A DNA stretch of 64,000 nucleotides, taken from assembly GCA_028023455.1 (NCBI GenBank), contig JAQFVV010006215.1, positions 4,075,230 to 4,139,229 of the forward strand, written 5' to 3'. The stretch comes from Epiperipatus broadwayi. Its lineage: Eukaryota; Onychophora; Udeonychophora; Euonychophora; Peripatidae. Of this stretch, positions 55,651 through 64,000 are shown piece by piece. Under the pieces are notes generated by a model that was not told the DNA's origin, ran no database searches, and worked only from the letters and a program-made list of their open reading frames with translations. The translations under genes were made by a program, and so were the position numbers. The stretch's first letter is position 1. Every line of letters begins with the position of its first letter.

Positions 55651-58158
55651 ATGGAAAATATAGCCAATATAAAAATGTTAATGGACTACATTAAAGAATT
55701 AAAAGGATATGAAATATCAAGAATATTAAATGACAGATGGAAATTAATATTAAAATTAAATAATGTGAATAACAATATTAAATTCATGAAGGACTATGAA
55801 AGATATAATTTAATACCAAATTTTATTAAGATGAGAAAATTAAGAAAAGGAATTAAAAATAAAGAAAACATTATAAATAATATAGAAAAGAAAATTTTAA
55901 AAGAATATATAAGAAAGGAATACAAAAAGAAAAAAAAGATATATAATAGTATTGAAAGAATAGAAGGAATATTGATTAGAAGGATAACTAGGAAGGAAGA
56001 TTTATTTAGAAAATTATGTGAAAGAAAGAAAGAAATGGTAAATGAAAATACAAGATTGAGACATAAAAGAAAAATGGATAATTTGAAGAAAGAGAAAGAA
56101 GAAGGGAATAAAGAAGAATATGAAAAAAGTAATATTGAAATATGTAATGTAAATGGTATAGAATTGAAAGAAGAAGAGATGGAGATACTTAAAAGAGGAA
56201 TAAAATATGTGCCATATGGGAAGTGTAATAATAAAGATATATTAGAAGTGCAAGCATTAATAGAAAAATTGGCACAGAAATATATAGAAAGTAATTACAA
56301 TATTATTATGAAAATAAAGAAATTAATAATATTATAAGTGTTAAGGATAAAGAATGGATGGAAAGATTAAAAGAAGAAAGTAATAATATGATATATAAAA
56401 TGAAAAGATTAAAAGATAAAGGTAATAAAAAGAATAAAAATAAAGGAAAGAGTAGAATAACTGTTAAAGAGGTAACAGATATTAAAAAGAAGTATGAAGA
56501 TAATATAATATTCATAAAATCTGATAAGGGTAGTAAAATGGTATTAATGAAAAGAGAGGAATATATAGAAAAAATGTTGTCGGAAGAATTTTTTGTAAAA
56601 ATAATGGATGATAGTGGAATAAAAAGTAAAAAAATGTATGAATTAATTAAAGGGTTATTTAATAATAAATTAATACATAGAAGAACATTGGATGAGTTAG
56701 GAAATAAAGACTGTGAATTAGCGAGAATATATGGAGCACTAAAAATATATAAAGAAGGAGTGCCATTAAGACCAGTAATAAATGGAAAGAGTGCATATTT
56801 TGATAAGGTATCTAAATGGTTAGCACATAATATTTTTAAAAAATACATTAATAATGAAAGCAGTGCTTTTATAAAAAGCAATGAGTTAATTAAAGAAATT
56901 AAAGAAAAAGTTAATAAGTATGATAAATATAGGTTGACAATGATTAAGATAGATATAGTGTCAATGTACACGAATTTGGATGTAGATAAAGTGATAGATT
57001 TAGCTATTAATAAATATATGGAAGATGAAAGAAAAGTAATAGAAATACAAATAAATAAATTAAAACAGATTCTAGAGTTGTGTTGTAAGGAATTAACGTT
57101 TGAGTTTAATGGAGAATATTTTAAGCAGAGAAAAGGGTTATTGATAGGAGGGGCATTGAGTGGGATATTAAGTTGTATATATATATATATGGAGGAAATA
57201 GAAAAAAAGATGATAGATGAGGAAATTTGACCAATAATGTTGAAAAGATATGTAGATGATTATCTATTAATTTTTAATAGAAGTGAAAGACAAATTGATA
57301 AATATTTAGATAAAATTAATACCTTAGATAGAAATATTAAATTTACAGTGGAAAGAGAGAAAGATAATAAGTTATCATATTTGGACATATTGTTAACAAA
57401 AACATATGTTAAAAATAGATGTAGAATAGAAACATCAGTGTATAAAAAAAGTAAATGGAAATAGTAATATAATGAATTGGAATTCTAATACAGATAATAA
57501 ATATAAAATAAATAGCATAAGTTCAAGAATATATAGGGCTATTAATTATTGTTCAAGTGAAAAGGAATATAAAAAAGAAGTAGAATTAATAGTAAAGGAA
57601 TTTAAAGAAAATGAGTATCCAGAGAATGCAATAGTGAAGAATATAAAATTAATAGAAGATAAATATAAGAAAGGTAATAAGGAAGAAGAGAGTGTTAAAT
57701 ATAGAAATAAAAATATAAAGAAGGAGTATATAAGGGTTAAAACATATAGTAATAATATAGTTAAGGATGTTAATAAAATTATTAGAAAAATTAATAAAAG
57801 ATATAATAATGTAATTAAGTATAAGGTAGTAAATAAAAAAAGAAAAAATATAATGAATATATTAGATAATAAATACATTAAAGATATGCGGAAATGTATA
57901 AATGGCATATATCAAATAGATTGTAGATATTGTAAGAAAAATATGATAAGGACTAAATATGTAGGGGAGACAAAGAATTCTATTTTTACGAGGTTAAATC
58001 AACATAGGTATGATAAAAATTCGCCGATTTATTTGCATACTATGGAAACAGGGCATGTATTTGACAAAGAGAGTATAAAAATGTTAGGATATACTAATAA
58101 AAGAAGAGATAGAAAAATAAAAGAAGCGATTCTAATTAAGAGGATAAGCCTAGTTTAA
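55651..58158 (+). pseudogene. PLE polyprotein: reverse transcriptase plus GIY-YIG endonuclease (three lesions)
   Basis: Starts at ATG 55651 and ends at TAA 58156-58158, about 836 codons if read through. The N-terminal lysine-rich part (55651-56335) includes ELKEEEMEILKRGIKYVP, equivalent to the PLE 'E...L..GLKF.P' motif. RT motifs follow in order: FIKSDKGSKMVLMKREEY, YGALKIYKEGVPLRPVING, KIDIVSMYTNLDVDKVI (first catalytic Asp), KGLLIGGALSGILSCIYIYM, MLKRYVDDYLLIF (YVDD) and LSYLDILLTK. The C-terminal GIY-YIG domain reads INGIYQIDCRYC...TKYVGETKNSIFTRLNQHR...KEAIL, with the GIY, YVG, Arg, His and Glu positions present. Lesions: a frameshift near 56290-56305, an in-frame TGA at 57228-57230 between EEI and PIM, and a frameshift near 57460-57470. 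RT copies the element RNA; the endonuclease nicks the target. Codon use is strongly C-avoiding. Confidence 0.88.
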
Positions 58159-58159
58159 A

Positions 58160-59127
58160 TAGGGATGGGGGACTAAGAATGTTGTATTGGTAGGTGTAGT
58201 ATTGGATTTATAGGCTTATTAGTAATTAAAAATAAGAAATATATATGTTTTAGGAATGTATGAATGTGTAGCGAATATTGAATATAAAATTAAAATATGG
58301 TTTGGAAAAGATATTGGTGTTAGCATGTTTATTGTTGTGATTGATTAATAATAATGGTATTAATAATAGTAATAAAAGAAAGTAGGTTTAAAAGTTATAT
58401 TATGTGGATATACATAAAAGATTTGTAGAGATTATTAATAAATATGTTAAAAATAGTTATAAGTTTTATAAAATTGATAACAGAGGGAGTTGATAGTAAT
58501 AATAAATAATAAAAAGGGTAATGTTTATAAAAGTTTGTAAATTGGTTATAGAAATTTAAAAACTAAAAGTAATAATAAAATAGTTTTAAAGATAATAAAA
58601 ATGGTCTATTGGATAGTTTTGTGTTATAGATAAGGAAGTAAAAAGATATTATGTATTAAACAAGATAGATAATAAAATGAAAAAATAACCATGGAAATAA
58701 AACAAATTTTAAAGATAATATAAATTGGGGCATTAGATGTGGTTTGTATAGTTATATATGTAATTTATAAGTAAGTTGATGTGGGTGGGTATGTATAAAT
58801 GTATAGGAGGATAGATATATGTAGGTATATGTGTTATGAATATAGGTATATATGAGAATATAGGTATATATATGAATAAAGGTATATATATTGGGAATGT
58901 AGGTATATATACAAATGTGTTTTAAGGGATAAAAATTATATTTTTGGATATATATATATATATGTGTGTGTGGGTGTATAGGTGTAAGTAGGGATTTGTT
59001 AATAATTTTTAAATTGTTAATTTTTTAATTTTGTAATCTTTTATTTTGGATATAGTTTTATGTATTGGGTTTATATATTGGTTTTATACATTATTTTAGT
59101 TATATGTATAGAGGTAATGTGAGGATG

Positions 59128-59158
<31 letters not shown>

Positions 59159-59955
59159 AGGAAATATGGATGTTTGATATGTATATTTAGATGTGGAATA
59201 ATGGTAAGTAGCTATTTATAATATTGGAATATGGTTAATGATTATAATTGGGAAGTTGGAAGGTAAATAGAATTATAAGTTTTATAATATTGATAACAGA
59301 GGGAACTGTTTTAAATGAATAAATAAGATAGAAAATTTTGAAAAAAACGGTCATTTTAATTAAAGTTAAAACAACTGTAAGGAAGATGGAGGTAATAATG
59401 TTAAAAATATTATTTAGTGAAATAGAGATAAAAGTTATAAAAAGTAAAATTAAAGATAGTAAAGTAAAAAATGTTATATATTAGATAATTATAAAAATAA
59501 TAATAAAATAGTATTAAATATTATAAATAATATTAAAAAGAAGAATATTTAAAAGGTTGATTTAAGAATTGTTTAAAAAGGTAAAAAATTAAAAAACGGT
59601 GAATTGGATATGTTTTGTATTTTATATATGTGTAGATAGAATATACATATGGATGTGTATTAGTAAAGATATATGAAGATTGTATATATGTCTATAGGTG
59701 TATGTATATCTGTATATGGATGTATGTTTAAAAGAGTATGTATAGGTATTGGATATATATATATGTATAGATTATATATATGTCTAGGAGTGATATAGAT
59801 TTATATGTGTATATATATATATGAAGAAAATACGTGTATATTTTGATATATATGTATATATGTATGTGTTTTATATATGTGTGTAAAATGATGGAGATAT
59901 ATATATTTTTGATTTATATAAGATTTATACATATATATGTGAAATGATAATTATG
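58160..59955 (+). other. PLE 3' non-coding region, extremely C-poor
   Basis: About 1.8 kb with almost no C on the plus strand but abundant G (many 60-base lines have zero to two C). It contains GGTATATATATGAA-like tandem words (58840-58920, 59690-59830) and no frame. The same skew holds in the coding region. The region ends at the 3' hammerhead repeats. Confidence 0.7.
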
Positions 59956-59974
59956 TATTTGTATTATTCAAATC

Positions 59975-60018
59975 TTGTAGCTCTGAAGAAGACAGCTGGA
60001 CAGTCGAAACTGTAAGAA
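59975..60018 (+). ncRNA. Hammerhead ribozyme-like core (PLE 3', first)
   Basis: CTGAAGA 59983-59989, stem II reduced to GAC/GTC around AGCTGGACA, GAAAC, TGTAAG. Distal stem I pairing CTT with AAG is possible. It is followed by AAGGGTCATTTTAATTAAAG, which also occurs at 59350 and may mark a partial duplication. Confidence 0.45.
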
Positions 60019-60057
60019 GGGTCATTTTAATTAAAGTTAAAACAACTTTAAGGAAGA

Positions 60058-60100
60058 TGGAGCTCTGAAGAAGACTTCTGGACAGTCGAAACTGTAAGAA
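60058..60100 (+). ncRNA. Hammerhead ribozyme-like core (PLE 3', second)
   Basis: CTGAAGA 60065-60071, stem II GACT/AGTC with one former pair lost to a G-to-T change, GAAAC 60088-60092, TGTAAGAAAATAAA. It begins the 3' terminal repeat that matches 55400-55560. Confidence 0.45.
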
Positions 60101-60215
60101 AATAAAAAAGTTTTTAAGAAAATTAATTGCATTAAAGTGTATATGAGTGAAGTATTATAAATAATATATATGATTATATGAAGATATGCAAAAAAAGTGG
60201 AGAAAAATAAGAGAA

Positions 60216-60315
60216 CATTACGCATATACGTGTATCATTATATATACATACATGCAATCGTACAAGACTACATATATGCGTAGAATATATATGGAAAACG
60301 GTAAATCCCGTTATA
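60216..60315 (+). repeat. LTR-like direct repeat, right copy, 3' remainder
   Basis: Resumes with CATTACGCATATACGTGTAT and runs to AATCCCGTTATA, matching 51977-52075. A TA run follows, so no clear target duplication of the LTR element can be read. Confidence 0.75.
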
Positions 60316-60319
60316 TATA

Positions 60320-62195
60320 TATATATATTTTAAGAAGATAAATATAAAAAGGAATAAACAAATCACATATTGCTTTGATGAGGATGGTGTATGTAAAAAA
60401 TTTTAAACTGACATATTAAATGGTATGTAAAAATGATTAAGATAGAAAGAATATATGTTCATTTACATTAAAGTTATGTAGTTTAATGTTTAAGAGAGAG
60501 AAAAAGAAAGTTCCATTATTATTTTTTTTGTGAATAAGAGGCATTTGTAAGTATTCAGATTAACTGTAAGACAAAGTATTAAAAAAAAGAAGTTTATTGA
60601 TCTTGTTTGATTTTCTTTTCATTTGATCCACAGATAACAGTGATCTTGAAATACAAAAGTTAACTTGATAACCATGGCAACCTAATACTTTAAAATTATG
60701 TTGTTTATTGCTAATTCTAGCCTAGTTAAGTGTCTTACAAAAGATTACTTGACTAAATATCAACATTATCATTAAGTATCACACATTTCAATTTCTGTTA
60801 TTGCAATCACCATAGCAACACTTATTACAAAATTAAATGTTTTTATGTTTCATGTGTATTTGTTTGTAAATTGATTTGAGGAAAATTACTATTAAAAAAA
60901 CATATGTAAAGATATATAATAAAAATTCTTTATTTTGGTTTAAAATGAAAAAAAATTATATCGAACTTAGACTTCATTTTCAATGTATCCAATTGTCTTA
61001 AAATTTCCATTTCACTTACAAAACAGATTATTCATCATTGAGTTTTATTTGAGTGATTTTCAACAGTTATTATGATAGCAATAACATCATTAAGTGTATA
61101 TTATAAATAGAAAGGAGAGACTGTAATCTGAGTTCTTATCATTTTGTCATTGCATAGAATGGATTGCTTTTTTCTGTCTTTAAAATTTAATTAAATTTTA
61201 TTTTTTAAATAGTTAATTCATAAAACTATGGAAGAATAAAATTTTTTAACTATCTGCTCATTCAGTGGGGCAGCTTGCTGATGAAATTCTTGGAGAAATG
61301 ATAAAAATGTGAAAGAGAAAATCCCATCAAAAATGCCTTGTATTACAGATATTACATAAAGATATTCTGTGTTTAAAAAAATCCAGGATTACATTCATTT
61401 ATTTGTGATGGATATAAACCTCATTACACTCTATGGATATTGTATTTCAAATCAAGAAAATCTACAAGATTAACTCTAAACTCCATTCTTGTAAGTTGGA
61501 GGAATAAAACAAAGGGCTAATATTAAAGATACTCTCTTTGCACATTATTGCATGTGAAAAATGAAAATTAAAGCAGCCAGTGATATGTAATTTTGCATCT
61601 GTTGTTTTGAAAGCTGGATATTTATATACTTGAAAAGAAACATTGAAAGTTAAATGTGAAAGGAATTATATTAAAATTTGCATTAGTTACTACACATGCT
61701 TATTTTTTCTATTAAAAAATTCATCTCTACACTTTAGGATTGGAAGTAAAGAATTGGAAGCTATGATAGTGAGTGAATATGGATAGACTTTCACTTATAG
61801 GGTATGATTTTTTTATGCATAGATGTATGTATATTTTTTTAGACAAGAATATGTAACTAATATATATATTTATATATATGAGTATAATAGAATTCACGCA
61901 ATGAAAAGCTCAGAGAGATTTATTTAGTTCTCATTTATGCTCTTATCTGATGATTTAGGTTAATATGATCTGCTGTTTTCAAATATTTAATTTTTTGTAT
62001 GTTCAAAATTTAATTTGAGAATATCAAATGGAAAAGGGGTTTAAATAATAACAGATTTTTTTTTATGTTTGTTTAATTATTATTGCATTAATGAATAAAT
62101 AGAGTTCAATTTTTATTCTATCACATTTATGATATTTCAAATCTCTCCTTCCGTTTTCATCTAGTGTTATTGTCAGGTAATATATTTAAAGTTCT
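60320..62195. other. AT-rich stretch, nothing recognised
   Basis: No motif or exon supported. A block at 61265-61460 has somewhat protein-like broken frames (DGYKPHYTLWI near 61400) but nothing I can name. Nearby ACCATGGCAAC (60673) and ACCATAGCAAC (60810) are a short repeated word. Confidence 0.35.
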
Positions 62196-62202
62196 CTATA
62201 TG

Positions 62203-62760
62203 TTATTAAAACAGGCAAAACTCTCTATACATATTGCCACTCAATGCAAGCCAGAGTAATCAATGGATGTCAGAAGGCATGTGCATAAAATCCGCATCTA
62301 GTGCCTACTCATCCAATATCCCCAGACTAGTTTCTGACTTGTGGCCTTTGTCAGTGAGGAGCCTTGGATCTGAGAGAACTGCACCTAGATCTTAGGATCT
62401 AATGCAACTCTCCAGCAGTCACCTTTTATCTCTACTTAACTACAAAATTATGAGTCTTAAATTGAAAACACTATAATATTTTCAATCCAAGCTCATTAGC
62501 TTATATAGTCATATATATCTGAACTCAGTTCAGTACCCATACATTTTTGTGACTTTGGTTCTTTAATAACCATAGCCACCACTATCATATTAGGCTTGCC
62601 TGTTTTAATAACAGTTATAAGCAAGCATAAGAAATGGTGATCATGTGATGTTTATTGGCTTAAAAATAATTCTGAGTGGCAATGCGTATAGAGAGTCTTG
62701 CCTGTTTTAATAACAGTTATAAGCAAACATAAGAAATGGTGCTCATGTGATGTTATATTT
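62203..62760 (-). mobile_element. CAGGCAAAACTC-family copy with rearranged 3' side
   Basis: ATTAAAACAGGCAAAACTCT starts a full unit like 5393-5830, up to ACCACTATCATATTAGGC near 62588. Two pieces in the opposite sense follow (GCCTGTTTTAATAACAGTTA at 62588 and again near 62700), each with AAGAAATGGTGATCATGTGA. The hammerhead core on the minus strand is mutated (CTGACAA for CTGANGA); GAAACTAGTC remains. Confidence 0.65.
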
Positions 62761-62764
62761 AGAG

Positions 62765-63320
62765 TTCCACACATATTTTATTATTTTTATTGATTTTAGT
62801 TAATTGCAAACATCGATTGATGTTCATTAGTTATTCATTTTTATTTTATAAAGCAATAAATTTAGAATTGATTTAAAATCAGACGAATCTGTTTAATTAT
62901 TTTTTTTTGAATGTGCAAGATAATTTTGGTATTTAAAATTTGGTCCAAGATTCAAACTCACCTTGATAAGTGAACTAGAGCTAGATATGTGATATACTTT
63001 ATACATCATCATTTTTTAAATCTGATTACATATAAATTTTATACTTATTAATGCCTTCAAATATTTGTTTATTTAAATCAATATTACTAGTAAAATAATT
63101 TCTTTAGCTCAGAGTTGATGATCTATTTGCTTATTTTGTCTGGTTATAAAATGTTAATCGATTGTGTTCTGTCATTAGTTAAAATGACTTATCTTAATTA
63201 CTTTTAAATTTCTTTGAAATTGAAATCACAAATTTCATTGACTAGGTTAACCAAATCTTATCTTTGGCTTGGATAACTGCCAATTATTGTTATGTATAAC
63301 TTAATTGTTACAAAGTCCAT
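62765..63320. other. AT-rich stretch, nothing recognised
   Basis: No feature seen. Confidence 0.4.
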
Positions 63321-63326
63321 TTAATA

Positions 63327-63435
63327 TGTCAAGCGTTGTTAGCAGAGAGGTCATCGCAGCTGCCTTGCAAGCAAGTAGTTGGTTGCAGACGGTTGTGGGT
63401 TTGCCTCCCGGCCGATGCTATGACAAATGGAAAAA
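63327..63435 (+). mobile_element. tRNA-Gly-like mini-SINE, copy 3
   Basis: GTCAAGCGTTGTTAGCAGAG leads the body. GCTGCCTTGCAAGCA is the anticodon arm (anticodon position now TGC-like), followed by a small insertion, then box B GGGTTTGCCTCCC and GGCCGATGC. The tail CTATGACAAATGGAAAAAAAA corresponds to TTTGACANAT-A(n) of the other copies. Confidence 0.65.
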
Positions 63436-63439
63436 AAAG

Positions 63440-64000
63440 TCCATTTTATATTCGATTGACTAGAGATTTAAATGGATAATCTAGGCGATGATAATTCAGT
63501 AAACATCCAATGGAAACTTAGAGTATATTTTGTGTGTTGTGATTGGGTACTGTTAATGTCAAATTACCTAATGGAAGTGATTGCTAATGAATTCTTGTGG
63601 AGTATTTCATTTTAGAATATAAATGAAACAATAATTGGGTATCGCTCTACTGTAGGATAGTAATGAAATGTTTATATTATGTTTAATGTTTTACTAAATA
63701 GTAGGTTTATAAAACGTTTTCCAAAAATTTACTTATAATTATTTAGAAACTAATCTATTTAAATAAAATATAGTGTCATTAAATATTAAGATAAATTTGA
63801 AATACTAAAAAAAATAATATTAAATTAATAAAGTATATCGAATTTAGTTTTATTCAATTACCAATTAAGTAAATATCTCAAGCACACATCATTGTTTAGA
63901 GCAATGATATACGATTTCACTTCTTATTGCAGTTTATTTTATAGGTGTGATAGAATTGTTGATGTTTGGAGCCATGATCTAGTTGTCTTTATTTTGTTTT
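63440..64000. other. AT-rich stretch, nothing recognised
   Basis: No exon or repeat supported up to the window end. Confidence 0.4.

Larger units (their letters stand above)
55207..60215 (+). mobile_element. Penelope-like element (PLE), nearly full length, inserted in the LTR-like repeat
   Basis: The element is bounded by 13-base target duplications CATTACGCATATA at 55194-55206 and 60216-60228; up to six bases could be microhomology. The unoccupied site is seen in the left LTR copy at about 51977-51989. Layout: inverted terminal-repeat copies with hammerhead cores (55207-55397), a direct terminal repeat (55400-55560), a coding region for RT plus GIY-YIG (55651-58158), ~1.8 kb of non-coding C-poor DNA, then two further hammerhead cores and the 3' terminal repeat (59975-60215). 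Such mixed inverted and direct terminal repeats are typical of PLEs. The coding frame has three lesions, so this copy is probably inactive, but it is young: the 5' and 3' terminal repeats are almost identical. Confidence 0.88.

Noticed and set aside
56306-56971. Long minus-strand frames (also 57546-57908) opposite the PLE coding region
   Set aside because: Leucine/isoleucine/serine-rich shadows produced by the A-rich, C-poor sense strand; RT and GIY-YIG motifs are on the plus strand.
61272-61310. Hammerhead at CTGATGAAATTCTTGGAGAAATG
   Set aside because: Has CTGATGA and GAAAT, but no stem II pairing and no stem I partner.

Overview
The window is AT-rich eukaryotic DNA (roughly three quarters A+T by eye), with long introns, tRNA-derived SINEs, LINE and Penelope-like retroelements, hAT relics, foldback repeats and one very long (CTAT)n microsatellite. 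Together with the one host gene I could recognise, a metabotropic GABA receptor, this points to an invertebrate animal. A cephalopod mollusc or a cnidarian would fit the repeat style, but I cannot fix the species.

Host gene: four coding exons on the minus strand at 47731-47839, 39016-39178, 30347-30463 and 16983-17072 encode the last ~157 residues of a GABA-B receptor subunit, closest by memory to GABBR2. They cover TM5, TM6, TM7, a short cytoplasmic linker and a C-terminal coiled coil. All junctions are GT-AG and the phases match across every intron. Introns are about 8.5, 8.6 and 13.3 kb. Exons for the Venus-flytrap domain and TM1-TM4 were not found and probably lie beyond base 64000.

Repeats fill the rest. 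(1) A nested locus at 50425-60315: two ~1.65-kb direct repeats flank 1.5 kb without pol, looking like a non-autonomous LTR element. The second repeat is split by a ~5.0-kb Penelope-like element (PLE, reverse transcriptase plus GIY-YIG endonuclease) with 13-bp target-site duplications. (2) Several foldback or tandem families carry hammerhead-ribozyme cores. The clearest are 30773-30816 (-), 31097-31140 (+) and 33391-33430 (+). A tandem pair of cores at 5491-5533 and 5946-5988 lies 455 bp apart. These look like animal retrozymes, small non-autonomous elements with hammerheads, and the PLE carries the same type of motif in its terminal repeats. (3) There are tRNA-Gly-like mini-SINEs, another tRNA SINE, LINE 3' ends, two hAT transposase relics, two older PLE relics, a solo LTR inserted in a foldback, MITE-like hairpins and a telomere-like array.

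A likely interplay: the PLE family supplies reverse transcriptase and endonuclease; the hammerhead-bearing families have no proteins but share ribozyme signals and 14-15-bp target duplications, so they may use PLE or LINE machinery. Many lie in introns of the GABA-B receptor gene, where they would be transcribed as ribozymes or long double-stranded hairpins. Nothing bacterial (operons, CRISPR) is present. All homology calls were made by eye from motifs, without database searches.
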